Assembly: GCA_026706455.1 (NCBI GenBank)
Contig: JAPOYS010000093.1
Location: 1 to 37,438 of the forward strand
From: Chloroflexota bacterium
Lineage (GTDB): Bacteria; Chloroflexota; Anaerolineae; Aggregatilineales; Phototrophicaceae
Reading direction: 5' to 3'
DNA: 37,438 nucleotides
Made by a program: the position numbers and the translations under genes. Below, in pieces: positions 7,927 through 15,739 of the stretch. The number at the start of each line of letters is the position of its first letter. Positions within the stretch are counted from its first letter, which is position 1. The notes beneath the pieces were generated by a model. That model was not told the DNA's origin. It was given only the letters and a program-made list of their open reading frames with translations, and searched no databases.

Positions 7927-8337
7927 ATGTTCAATCCGCCCAATCCGTTGACATTCTTCCCCCTAGTCTGGGACATCGTCGAGCAAATCCCGGCGGGCAA
8001 GGTCAGCAGTTACGGTCAGATCGCCTCGATGATCCCGCCCGATGCTGACTTGGCGCCGACGCGAATGAAGAACCTGGCGCCGCGCTGGGTGGGCACAGCC
8101 ATGAGAAGGTCGCCGCGCGACAAGGACATCCCCTGGCATCGCGTGATCAACAGTCAGGGGTCGATCAGTTTTCCCCCGGGCAGCCCGCAGGCTGATGAGC
8201 AGCGCCGCCGCCTGGAGCTAGAAGGAGTCTGCTTTGACGAGCGCGGCAAAGTTGATTTCGCGCTTGTCGGCTGGAGCGGACCCCATGAGGCATTCTTGCG
8301 GCGCAAAGGATTGCTGGCTCCCCGCTCACTCAAGTAA
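7927..8337 (+). CDS. Alkyltransferase-like (ATL) DNA-binding protein, MGMT homologue lacking the catalytic cysteine
   Basis: A protein of 136 aa related to the C-terminal domain of O6-alkylguanine-DNA alkyltransferase. The active-site PCHRV is replaced by PWHRV (residues 69-73, Trp at 70), the hallmark of ATL/YbaZ proteins. These cannot transfer the alkyl group but bind O6-alkylguanine and recruit nucleotide-excision repair. The base-flipping tyrosine region is SYGQIA (28-33), and an Arg finger is plausible at R53 before WVGTAM. AGGAG 5 nt upstream decides the ATG at 7927; an in-frame GTG exists at 7897. It converges on the nucleotidyltransferase gene with only 4 bp between stops. Confidence 0.88.
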   Translation: MFNPPNPLTFFPLVWDIVEQIPAGKVSSYGQIASMIPPDADLAPTRMKNLAPRWVGTAMRRSPRDKDIPWHRVINSQGSISFPPGSPQADEQRRRLELEGVCFDERGKVDFALVGWSGPHEAFLRRKGLLAPRSLK

Positions 8338-8341
8338 GCGA

Positions 8342-9415
8342 CTAGAACTGCACATAGCTGTTCTCAGCCAAGACAAAGCGGTGCGCGTCTGGCATATGCG
8401 TCGCCGAGGTGACGCGCGCGTTATCGGCCAACAGGCTCCGGTCGATGCGCCCAAGAATGTTGCGAATCTCGCAATTCTTCATCACAATGCTGGCTTCGAT
8501 TTCGCTCCCCTCCACCACGACGTTGTCGCCCAGTGACGTGTAGGGACCCACGTAGCTGTGTCTGATGACAGTATTCTCACCGATTATGACTGGTCCTCGT
8601 ATCACGCTGTCCACGATGCGGCTGTTGCGGCCGACCAGCACTCGATGGGAGACTTCGCTGGCGCCTTCGACCTGGTCGCTATTCTCCGGCGCCGGCGTAT
8701 AGGGAAGTTCTTCGAGCACGAGTTGGTTCGCCATGATAATTGCGTCGGGCTTGCCGGCGTCAATCCACCAACCGTTCAATTGATAAGACGCGACATGATG
8801 GCCATCGTTGATCAGCACCTGGATGGCATCGGTGATTTCCAGTTCATTGCGCCCGGAGGGCTGGATTCGGCTGATAGCGTCAAAGATTGATGATCGGAAG
8901 AGATAAACGCCCGCGATCGCCAAGTCAGAGGGCGGATCTTGCGGCTTCTCCACCACGCGGACGATGTTGCCGTTGTCGATTTGGGCAATGCCAAAGCGCG
9001 AGGGATCGGGCACTTTGCCGAGCACAACCGCGGCTTCATTCTCCGAGGCGGCAAATGAAGTAAGCAAGCCGGTCATTTGATCTTGAAAGATATTATCGCC
9101 AAGGAAAACGGTGAAGGGGTCATCGCCGACGAATGCTTGGCAAAGCGCAATGGCATGCGCCAGCCCGAGCTGCTCGTCTTGAACGATGTATTCGATATTG
9201 ACGCCGAGGAGCCTGCCGTCGCCCAAGTTGGTCACGATGGGGGAATCCATGCTGTTTACGACGATGCCGATATCCGTCAAGCCCGCCTTTTTCAACGCGT
9301 CCATCGCATAATTGATCAGCCAGCGATTGGCTACCGGCACGAGCGATTTTGGCATGGTCAGGGTCACTGGCCGCAACCGCGTGCCCTGCCCCGCCGCCAA
9401 AATAAGCGCCTTCAT
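8342..9415 (-). CDS. Sugar-phosphate nucleotidyltransferase with C-terminal left-handed beta-helix (long-form glucose-1-phosphate thymidylyltransferase-like)
   Basis: Cytosolic enzyme of 357 aa that forms an NDP-sugar from NTP and sugar-1-phosphate. The N-terminal signature is LAAGQGTRLRPVT (7-18), with K23 in MPKSLVPV and the metal-binding aspartate in FLGDNIF (104-110). VVEKP and GRNELEITDAIQVLI are further family motifs. From about residue 255 hexapeptide-type repeats (VLVGRNSRIVDS, VIIGENTVIRHS, SLGDNVVVEGSEI) build a beta-helix as in the long RmlA and GlmU-like branches. dTDP-glucose synthesis is the best guess; other hexose phosphates are possible. AGGAG lies 5 nt before the ATG. It sits apart from the glycosyltransferase cluster but may serve the same polysaccharide. 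Confidence 0.88.
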   Translation of the reverse strand: MKALILAAGQGTRLRPVTLTMPKSLVPVANRWLINYAMDALKKAGLTDIGIVVNSMDSPIVTNLGDGRLLGVNIEYIVQDEQLGLAHAIALCQAFVGDDPFTVFLGDNIFQDQMTGLLTSFAASENEAAVVLGKVPDPSRFGIAQIDNGNIVRVVEKPQDPPSDLAIAGVYLFRSSIFDAISRIQPSGRNELEITDAIQVLINDGHHVASYQLNGWWIDAGKPDAIIMANQLVLEELPYTPAPENSDQVEGASEVSHRVLVGRNSRIVDSVIRGPVIIGENTVIRHSYVGPYTSLGDNVVVEGSEIEASIVMKNCEIRNILGRIDRSLLADNARVTSATHMPDAHRFVLAENSYVQF

Positions 9416-9668
9416 ATCGTCTCCTGTTCATCGAATGCTGTCACTGAGATCTGCAAGGCATACTAGCAGAGGATGCCATTTCGCGACAGGCGATCGGCTA
9501 CGACTTGGGGCGCGGCAATGCGCAAGCGCGCTGGCGCATCACTTCATAAGCGATAGCCGCTGGGGAGAAGACTCGATTCTCTGGAGGCGAATCTGGCAAG
9601 GCGCGCTTACAGCCGTCTGTGCCGGAGCGCCGCGCGAAGCGAAATGGCTTCTTCCAAGCCCGCCGACA
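9416..9668. other. Intergenic region upstream of the nucleotidyltransferase
   Basis: About 250 bp without a convincing gene. On the minus strand a TAGTAT (9460-9465) with TGTCGC 17 bp upstream (9483-9488) is a possible weak promoter for the nucleotidyltransferase. No tRNA-like or terminator-like structure was recognised. Confidence 0.3.
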
Positions 9669-11123
9669 TCATTGATCGAGCCGCTTGGCTTCCTGCCACC
9701 AAGCATCGAGTTCAGCCAATTTATAGTCCGAAATTGCTTTTCCTGCCCGCGCCGCCTGCTCCTCGACATGGCGGAAGCGCTGGTAGAATTTGGCGTTGGT
9801 TTCGCGCAAGAGGCTCTCCGGATCGTCGACATTGAGCCAGCGCAGCCAATTCACCAGGACGAATATCAGATCGCCGATCTCCTTGGCGCGCGCTTCAGCG
9901 GAACTCGCATCCATGACTTCGCTCAGCTCTTCCTTGAATTTCGCTTCGACGCCGCTCGCGTCATCCCAATCGAAACCGGCTTTGGCCGCCCGCTGCGAAT
10001 AGCGATGCGCTACGAATAGGGCCGGCGCGCCCTTGGGGATCCCGTCCAGCAAAGACGCAAATGCAGCGTCGCCGCCGGCCTTTTCCGCGGCTTTGACCGC
10101 CTGCCAAATGCGCGAGAGCTGTCCAAAATCGCCCGTCGCTTCCATATTTCCCCAAACGTGCGGGTGACGCCTGATCATCTTCTTGTTCAAGTGCAGGAGC
10201 AGGTCGGACATCTTGAACTCGCCATCGTCAATTGCAATCTGCGTATGCAGCATGATCTGCAAGAGCAGGTCGCCCAATTCTTCGTAGAGCGCCTTCGAGT
10301 CGTCCGCGTCCAGCGCTTCCAGCACTTCATACGTTTCTTCCAGCAAGAATTGCCGCAGCGACTTGTGCGTCTGCTCGCGGTCCCAAGGGCAGCCCTCTGC
10401 CGATCGCAAGTGCGCGATGATGTTTTGCAGGGCCTCAAAGCTGCTCAACTCGTCCATTGCCGGGATGAAAAGCGCTGTCATGACGCCAATGCGCGGACTG
10501 CGATCGATTTCGTAGAGCTTCACTTCTTCGACCGCGGCCTCAGCGGCGCCGGCCCCGTGGACAAGCTTGACCGGAAACTCGTCGTCATACTGGTTCATCA
10601 GGGTCAGTTTCAGATTGGAGGCGACCGCCCGGCTGTAAACCTGCGCCAGCAGCGCGGGTCGCGCCGGATTGAGGGGCGGGTGATACTGTTCGGCGACTGC
10701 AAGCGCATCGAACACTTGCAAGCCGTCAAGCGCGTCGATGCCTAGCAGCGCCAGACAGGGCTCGACGAAGCTGATGCCGTGGACGATCTCGACTTCAATC
10801 GACTCCTCGCGCGCCCGCTGGATAATCTGGGCGACGGAGGCTTCGCCGACCAGCGGATCGCCGGGCACGGCGTATACGACATCCTGGCCGCCGCGCCCCT
10901 GGTCAAGTATCCGCGCGGCAATCTCGGCATACACCGCGTCGAATTCGCCGTGCCGCTCGTATACGTCGTCGAAACTGATCCAGTTGCAGGTCGACGGCAA
11001 CTCGGCTACGCAGGGATGCCTGGAAGTGCGCAAATGCAGCCTCTTGGATCCTTGAATCGTTTTCCAGGCTTGAAGCGACAGATCGCTGATGGAGCCGGGT
11101 CCCAGCCCGAGAATGGTGATCAT
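9669..11123 (-). CDS. mazG: YabN-type fusion: tetrapyrrole (SAM-dependent) methylase-like domain plus MazG NTP pyrophosphohydrolase
   Basis: A protein of 484 aa. The N-terminal 210 or so residues resemble tetrapyrrole methylases: MITILGLGPG at the start, then VVYAVPGDPLVGEASV and EIVHGISFVEPCLALLG. From about residue 225 comes a full MazG region. It begins LQNIIAHLRSAEGCPWDREQ, has EETYEVLEALD and EELGDLLLQIMLH as the first metal-binding helices, and EELSEVMDA with EIGDLIFVLVNWLRWL in the second half. MazG hydrolyses NTPs to NMP and PPi and is viewed as a house-cleaning or ppGpp-modulating enzyme; the methylase domain's substrate is unknown. The ATG at 11123 is preferred to a TTG at 11129. 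It follows the rpsI terminator on the same strand. Confidence 0.93.
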   Translation of the reverse strand: MITILGLGPGSISDLSLQAWKTIQGSKRLHLRTSRHPCVAELPSTCNWISFDDVYERHGEFDAVYAEIAARILDQGRGGQDVVYAVPGDPLVGEASVAQIIQRAREESIEVEIVHGISFVEPCLALLGIDALDGLQVFDALAVAEQYHPPLNPARPALLAQVYSRAVASNLKLTLMNQYDDEFPVKLVHGAGAAEAAVEEVKLYEIDRSPRIGVMTALFIPAMDELSSFEALQNIIAHLRSAEGCPWDREQTHKSLRQFLLEETYEVLEALDADDSKALYEELGDLLLQIMLHTQIAIDDGEFKMSDLLLHLNKKMIRRHPHVWGNMEATGDFGQLSRIWQAVKAAEKAGGDAAFASLLDGIPKGAPALFVAHRYSQRAAKAGFDWDDASGVEAKFKEELSEVMDASSAEARAKEIGDLIFVLVNWLRWLNVDDPESLLRETNAKFYQRFRHVEEQAARAGKAISDYKLAELDAWWQEAKRLDQ

Positions 11124-11166
11124 GGTCAATTTCCAGCGCGCGGGCCAGCCCTCACTGGGTTCGCCT

Positions 11167-11207
11167 CCAATTAGAAACAGCCAGCTACCCGTGGCGAGCG
11201 CTGGCTG
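11167..11207 (-). terminator. Probable intrinsic terminator downstream of rpsI
   Basis: Perfect 8-bp arms CAGCCAGC and GCTGGCTG (11178-11185 and 11200-11207) enclose a 14-nt loop. On the minus strand the stem is followed by TTTCTAATT. The position just after rpsI fits the end of the ribosomal cluster. The T-tract is imperfect. Confidence 0.6.
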
Positions 11208-11230
11208 AACATTTTGTCATCGAATCAATT

Positions 11231-11626
11231 CTAGCGTTTGGTGTAGGTCGGCGCTTTGCGGGCGCGCTTGAGACCCGGCTTCTTGCGTTCTTTGACGCGG
11301 GCGTCGCGAGACAAGAATCCCTCTCGCTTGAGCGTGCCGCGCAGATCCGGGTCAATCTTCTCCAGAGCGCGGGCGATGCCGAGCAGGATCGCGTCGCGCT
11401 GGCCCGTGATTCCGCCGCCGTTGACGTGCACGGAAACATCGTAATGGCGCTCCTGCCCGATATGCGTCAGCGGCGCCAAGCAAATCTCCATATCGCCCAA
11501 ACGCGGCAGAAACTCCAAACCCTCTTTCCCATTTATGATGAATCGGCCCGTGCCGCCGGGAAACAATCGAACGCGCGCGGAAGCGGACTTCCGGCGTCCA
11601 ATCCCTTCATAATATTGTGCTGACAT
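11231..11626 (-). CDS. rpsI: 30S ribosomal protein S9
   Basis: Small-subunit protein of 131 aa whose basic C-terminal tail reaches the decoding P site. GIGRRKSASARVRLFPG near the N-terminus and the ending KKPGLKRARKAPTYTKR are diagnostic. It follows rplM by 78 bp, the standard rplM-rpsI pair. It is the last gene of the cluster before a hairpin terminator. Confidence 0.97.
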   Translation of the reverse strand: MSAQYYEGIGRRKSASARVRLFPGGTGRFIINGKEGLEFLPRLGDMEICLAPLTHIGQERHYDVSVHVNGGGITGQRDAILLGIARALEKIDPDLRGTLKREGFLSRDARVKERKKPGLKRARKAPTYTKR

Positions 11627-11704
11627 TCACTCGCTCCTCGAATCTCGCAGCGCGGGCGGCTTGCCACCCGACGCCGCCTGGGTACATGTGACGCTCTCGT
11701 GACT

Positions 11705-12148
11705 CTACAGTTCCAGCATTTGCGGCTGCTGCGCCTGATGCGGATGATCGCCGCCGGCGTAAATCTTTAGCTTTTTGAACATGCGGCGTCCCAGCGGACC
11801 CTTGGGCATCATCCCCTTGATGGCGTAACGCAATGCGCGAGTCGGAAACCTGTCCATCAATTCGCGCAAGGTGAGCGACTTCAAGCCGCCGGGATAACCG
11901 CTATGGCGATAGTAGATCTTCTGATCCATTCGCTTGCCGGTTACATGAATCTTATCGGCGTTGACGATGATTACATAATCGCCGGTATCCAGGTGTGGCG
12001 TGAAATAGGGCTTGTGCGTGCCCCGCAGCAATGGCGCAACTTTCGAAGCCACGCGCCCCAATGTCATGCCTTTGGCGTCCACCACCCACCAACGGCGTTC
12101 TACAACCGTTGGACTTGTCGCATAAGTCTTCTGCACAATCTGTCTCAT
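11705..12148 (-). CDS. rplM: 50S ribosomal protein L13
   Basis: Early-assembly large-subunit protein, 147 aa. Recognisable by [38 protein letters not shown] and [19 protein letters not shown], and by the [13 protein letters not shown] tail. It starts 2 bp after the truA stop codon, so the two are cotranscribed and probably translationally coupled. Confidence 0.97.
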   Translation of the reverse strand: MRQIVQKTYATSPTVVERRWWVVDAKGMTLGRVASKVAPLLRGTHKPYFTPHLDTGDYVIIVNADKIHVTGKRMDQKIYYRHSGYPGGLKSLTLRELMDRFPTRALRYAIKGMMPKGPLGRRMFKKLKIYAGGDHPHQAQQPQMLEL

Positions 12149-12150
12149 GT

Positions 12151-12975
12151 CTATCCCTCCAGCGCAACCGCCGGCCCAATGGCTGCCAGCTCTCGCGCTG
12201 ATGTCTCAGCCGGTTGATGCAAGGGGTATCCCACCGCTTCCAGTATTAAGCCCGGCGCCGGCGCCAGCGCCTTCGCCCTTGTGATATCGCGGCTCCGCAA
12301 GATTGCCTCAAACTCTTGCGCAGTCATCTTGCCTTTGCCCACTTCCACCAGCAAGCCTGCCATTCGCCGAACCATGTGGTACAAGAACGCCGTCCCCCGT
12401 ATTCTATAGATATACGTTGCGCCCAAATCGCCCGCCTGTAGCTCCCAACTCGATCGAAATATCCGCCTCACCGTATTCGCGCTGCCCGCTTGCGGCGGCC
12501 TGCCAAAGGCGGCGAAATCATGCTCGCCCAGGCAGATGGCAGCCGCCTCATTCATGCGCTCCAAATCAAGCGACTCGCCCACGAGCTGCCAGGCATAGCG
12601 GCTCAGCAGCGGATGACGCGCGCGCGGCGTAAGGACGCGGTAGGCGTACTGCCGCCAAAGGGCGTCATAACGCGGATGAAAGCCATCTTGCTGAATAAGC
12701 GCTTGAAGGGCGATATCCGGCGGAAGCTTCGCATTGATTGCTCGCAACAGTTCATCTTCGCCATGCTTCCAATCGACATCAAAGGCGATCACTTGGCCCG
12801 AAGCGTGCACACCGGCATCGGTTCGTCCGGCTGCGACAATGGCAATCGACCGTCTCGCAATGGCCGATATTGCCGTTTCCACCGCCGCCTGAATCGTGGG
12901 CGCCGGCGGGCGCTGCCGCTGAAAGCCCTGATAGGCCGTACCATCGTAGGCTAGCGTAGCGCGATATCGCGTCAT
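12151..12975 (-). CDS. truA: tRNA pseudouridine(38-40) synthase TruA
   Basis: Isomerises uridines 38-40 in the tRNA anticodon arm. Sequence of 274 aa with [14 protein letters not shown] at 8-21 and the catalytic aspartate D53 in [14 protein letters not shown]. Later motifs are RYAWQL, FAAFGR and [19 protein letters not shown]. It lies between rplQ (13 bp upstream) and rplM (2 bp downstream), a placement common in many bacteria. Its last 20 or so residues ([20 protein letters not shown]) look unstructured and are not conserved in the family. Confidence 0.96.
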   Translation of the reverse strand: MTRYRATLAYDGTAYQGFQRQRPPAPTIQAAVETAISAIARRSIAIVAAGRTDAGVHASGQVIAFDVDWKHGEDELLRAINAKLPPDIALQALIQQDGFHPRYDALWRQYAYRVLTPRARHPLLSRYAWQLVGESLDLERMNEAAAICLGEHDFAAFGRPPQAGSANTVRRIFRSSWELQAGDLGATYIYRIRGTAFLYHMVRRMAGLLVEVGKGKMTAQEFEAILRSRDITRAKALAPAPGLILEAVGYPLHQPAETSARELAAIGPAVALEG

Positions 12976-12988
12976 GGCAGCGGGCCGG

Positions 12989-13396
12989 TCAATCCTCCAG
13001 CGCGTAATCCACCAGCTCGATAAAAGCCATTTCGGCGTTATCGCCCTTGCGCGGACCCAACTTCAGAATCCGCGTGTAGCCCCCCGGTCGATCCGCATAG
13101 AGGGGCGCCAATTCATCAAAGATCTTGCCCACCAAATCGCGATCGTTGTTCAGGCGGCGCGCCACCTGTCGGCGAGCATGGACCGCGATCAGGCTGTCAC
13201 CCTTCTCTTCCGCCTTCGCCAAGCCGCGCTTGGCGATCGTGATCAAGCGCTCGGCGCGCCCCTGCACAAACTTGGCTTTGGGGAAGGTCGTCTTGATGCG
13301 ACCGTGCGTGAGCAACTGCGTCGCCAGATTCATGCGCAGCGCCTTGCGATGGCTGCCGCTGCGATTCAGTTTTTTGCCATGATGTCTATGTCGCAT
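12989..13396 (-). CDS. rplQ: 50S ribosomal protein L17
   Basis: Large-subunit protein near the exit tunnel, 135 aa. The N-terminal MRHRHHGKKLNRSGSHRKAL and the C-terminal GGYTRILKLGPRKGDNAEMA are family signatures. It follows rpoA by 20 bp, the canonical end of the alpha operon. Confidence 0.97.
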   Translation of the reverse strand: MRHRHHGKKLNRSGSHRKALRMNLATQLLTHGRIKTTFPKAKFVQGRAERLITIAKRGLAKAEEKGDSLIAVHARRQVARRLNNDRDLVGKIFDELAPLYADRPGGYTRILKLGPRKGDNAEMAFIELVDYALED

Positions 13397-13416
13397 ACCT
13401 GCGCCTCACTTACCCG

Positions 13417-14436
13417 CTATTCAACTTTCTCATGCGGCCAGTAGTTCTTTTCCTGCAGCTTCTGCTCCAATTCATCGAGCGATTTTTCGCCGAAGTTGCG
13501 TATCGCCAGCATGGCGTCAGGTCCGCGATTCAACATATCCAGCACATCGCCCACCGATGTGATGCCCGTGCGTTTCAGCGAGTTAAATACACGGACGCTC
13601 AAGTCCAATTCTTCGATCGGCTTGTCATAGAGCGGCGGGTAAGTCGGTTCGTCTTCGATTTGCGGCGGCAATTCGATCGCTTGGTACCAATCTTCATCGA
13701 CGCCGGCGACCACCTTGAGATGATGCATCATGATCTGCGCCGCCTGCGCCAGGGCCTCTTCGGGCCTGATCGTGCCGTCGGTCCAGAGCTCAAGCACCAG
13801 GCGGTCATAATTGGTGCGCTGCCCCACGCGGGCGCGCTCCACTTCAAAGTTCACGCGCTTGATCGGGCTGAAGATGGCGTCCACTGGCAGCTCGCCAATT
13901 GGCAGCCGGCCGCGGTCTTCGGCCGGGCTGAAGCCACGACCGGCGCGCACTTCAAACTCCATCTCAATATTGACATCACGACCATCGACGGTGAATAGAT
14001 ACAGGCTGGGATTCTCGATCTGCACTTCGGCCGGCGCGGCGATGTCAGCGGCTGTGACGGTCCCATCGGCGCCACTGTAGATGAGGCGCAGGCGCGAGCT
14101 TTCCACATCGTGCAGAACCAGCCGCAACTGCTTGACCTGCAGAATTAACTGCGTCATGTCTTCGCGCACGTTGGGAATCTCGGAGAACTCGTGATGTACA
14201 TCGGAGACGCGAATGCTGGTCACGGCGGCGCCAGGCAGCGACGAGAGCAAGACGCGGCGCAAGGCGTTGCCCAGGGTCAAGCCGTAGCCGCTTTCCAGCG
14301 GACCAATGACGAAACGACCGTAGTCCTTGGTGATATTCTGGCTTTCCACCTGATGCGGCAGCACCATGTTGGCGGTCACCACATTGGGATCGGCGTTGCT
14401 GGAGCCGACCGACGCAGCCTCTGTTGAGAATACCAT
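13417..14436 (-). CDS. rpoA: DNA-directed RNA polymerase subunit alpha
   Basis: Scaffold of RNA polymerase assembly and the site of activator and UP-element contact. Length is 339 aa. The N-terminal domain includes YGRFVIGPLESGYGLTLGNA and LRRVLLSSLPGAAVTSIRV. The C-terminal domain (about 270-335) has LDLSVRVFNSLKRTGITSVG and NFGEKSLDELEQKL, the helix-hairpin-helix region. An N-terminal extension of about 25 residues precedes the first conserved strand. Unlike in the usual order, rpsK lies directly upstream with no rpsD between. Confidence 0.97.
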   Translation of the reverse strand: MVFSTEAASVGSSNADPNVVTANMVLPHQVESQNITKDYGRFVIGPLESGYGLTLGNALRRVLLSSLPGAAVTSIRVSDVHHEFSEIPNVREDMTQLILQVKQLRLVLHDVESSRLRLIYSGADGTVTAADIAAPAEVQIENPSLYLFTVDGRDVNIEMEFEVRAGRGFSPAEDRGRLPIGELPVDAIFSPIKRVNFEVERARVGQRTNYDRLVLELWTDGTIRPEEALAQAAQIMMHHLKVVAGVDEDWYQAIELPPQIEDEPTYPPLYDKPIEELDLSVRVFNSLKRTGITSVGDVLDMLNRGPDAMLAIRNFGEKSLDELEQKLQEKNYWPHEKVE

Positions 14437-14457
14437 ATTGCCAGGTTTGCCTTTCGA

Positions 14458-14856
14458 CTAAACGCGCCGGCGCTTTGGCGGGCGAACGCCATTATGCGGC
14501 ACCGGAGTCACGTCGGAGATTGATCTTACCTTTAGCCCGCTCTGCTGGATTGACCGAATCGCGGCTTCACGCCCGGGTCCAGGACCCTTCACAAAAATAT
14601 CAACTTCTTTCATGCCGTGCTGCTGTGAATTGGCCGCCGCCGTCTCCGCCGCCATGCGCGCCGCATAGGGCGTGTTCTTGCGGCTGCCGGTGAAACCGGA
14701 TGTGCCGGCGCTCGCCCAGGTGATGACGTTGCCCGACTGATCGGTCATGGACACGATCGTGTTGTTAAAGGTGGCATGAATATGCGCCTGACCGTAGGGT
14801 ATATTCTTGAAGACTCGTCTGGCAGTTCCGCGACTGCCGCTTCTTGCTCTTGCCAT
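14458..14856 (-). CDS. rpsK: 30S ribosomal protein S11
   Basis: Platform protein of the small subunit, 132 aa. Motifs [32 protein letters not shown] and the C-terminal [18 protein letters not shown] are diagnostic. It is separated from rpsM by 131 bp, wider than normal, and from rpoA by only 21 bp. Confidence 0.97.
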   Translation of the reverse strand: MARARSGSRGTARRVFKNIPYGQAHIHATFNNTIVSMTDQSGNVITWASAGTSGFTGSRKNTPYAARMAAETAAANSQQHGMKEVDIFVKGPGPGREAAIRSIQQSGLKVRSISDVTPVPHNGVRPPKRRRV

Positions 14857-14987
14857 TCATTCGCTCCCGATGGGCTTCAGTTTTCCGCTATACGTACATA
14901 AGTTTCTGTTCAACAGAGCGGCTGGCGCGGGCAACTGTCATTTCGAAACCAGCAGCTCGCGAGCATAACCGCGCAGATCCATTTCAA

Positions 14988-15374
14988 TTACTTCTTGGTG
15001 GCGCCGCGGCGGCGGCCGCGCCCGGCGACTGTCTGCTTCTTGCCGCGCCGCGTACGGCCATTGGTTCGCGTCCGCTGCCCGCGAACTGGCAAGCGCCGCC
15101 GATGTCGCAAGCCGCGATACGAGTTAATCTCCATCAGCCGGTTGATGTTCATTTGCGTTTGCCGGCGCAGATCGCCTTCAATCGTAAGACCGCTGATGAC
15201 CTCGCGAATCCGCTGCAGCTCGCTCTCACTCAGATCGCGCACACGGGTACTGTGGTCGATGCCGGCGCTATCAAGTAGCTTCTGACTGGTGGATTTGCCG
15301 ATTCCGTAAATATAGGTCAAGCCAATAACAACGCGCTTGTCGCGCGGCAGGTCGACGCCTTCAATACGTGCCAT
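14988..15374 (-). CDS. rpsM: 30S ribosomal protein S13
   Basis: Head protein that contacts tRNA and the subunit bridge, 128 aa. [34 protein letters not shown] and [20 protein letters not shown] are clear signatures. It follows rpmJ with about 30 bp between them, matching the bacterial alpha operon. Confidence 0.97.
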   Translation of the reverse strand: MARIEGVDLPRDKRVVIGLTYIYGIGKSTSQKLLDSAGIDHSTRVRDLSESELQRIREVISGLTIEGDLRRQTQMNINRLMEINSYRGLRHRRRLPVRGQRTRTNGRTRRGKKQTVAGRGRRRGATKK

Positions 15375-15404
15375 TGAGTCTCTCCTGTATAAATTGTAGC
15401 GGGG

Positions 15405-15518
15405 CTAGCCCTGCCTCTGCTTGTGTTTGGGGTTGTCGCAGATGATCATCACGCGACGCTTGCGTTTGATAACTCGGCATTTTGGACAACGGCGCTTGAC
15501 GCTAGCGGACACCTTCAT
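15405..15518 (-). CDS. rpmJ: 50S ribosomal protein L36
   Basis: A 37-aa zinc-ribbon protein of the large subunit: [20 protein letters not shown] followed by [17 protein letters not shown]. The CxxC and C-x4-H ligands are all present (C11, C14, C27, H32). GAGGTG lies 6 nt upstream of the ATG. It is the first gene of the alpha transcript, downstream of a good promoter and a structured leader. Confidence 0.95.
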   Translation of the reverse strand: MKVSASVKRRCPKCRVIKRKRRVMIICDNPKHKQRQG

Positions 15519-15570
15519 GCACTTCACCTCAACCCGTTTCGAAGCAACGGCTCTCTATACAGCAACATTC

Positions 15571-15607
15571 AGGCGGTCCGCAAAACCACTCTTCCGCGGA
15601 TGCGCCT
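15571..15607 (-). promoter_or_regulatory. Strong hairpin in the rpmJ leader
   Basis: In the transcript, arms AGGCG/CGCCT and TCCGC/GCGGA pair (5+5 bp with a small internal loop) around a 14-nt loop. It lies about 50 nt upstream of rpmJ in a leader of roughly 155 nt and lacks a U-tract, so it is not an intrinsic terminator. A second small stem, CCGTT/AACGG, lies nearer the ribosome-binding site. A role as a ribosomal-protein autoregulatory site is an inference. Confidence 0.4.
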
Positions 15608-15682
15608 GTCGCCAACTAGAAATGTGTGAACCAACTTCGTCAGTGAACCCGCTGAGATGGGTCCAAAAGACAACGAGCGAGC

Positions 15683-15710
15683 ATTGTATCACAAACGGAC
15701 TAGGTGTAAA
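15683..15710 (-). promoter_or_regulatory. Sigma70-type promoter for the rpmJ-rpsM-rpsK-rpoA transcript
   Basis: On the minus strand TTTACA (15705-15710) is spaced 16 bp from TACAAT (15683-15688), each one mismatch from consensus. It lies in the gap between the peptidase stop and rpmJ, predicting a start near 15676 and a leader of about 155 nt. Confidence 0.7.
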
Positions 15711-15739
15711 AGGGATAGTTCCAACAGTCATTTGCCGGT

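Noticed and set aside
14905..14917. Perfect dyad TCTGTT-C-AACAGA in the rpsM-rpsK gap
   Set aside because: Short and isolated; no known operator was recognised and chance is likely.
15519..15739. Searched for infA between the peptidase and rpmJ
   Set aside because: None of the readable frames resembles IF-1; the region holds a promoter and structured leader instead.
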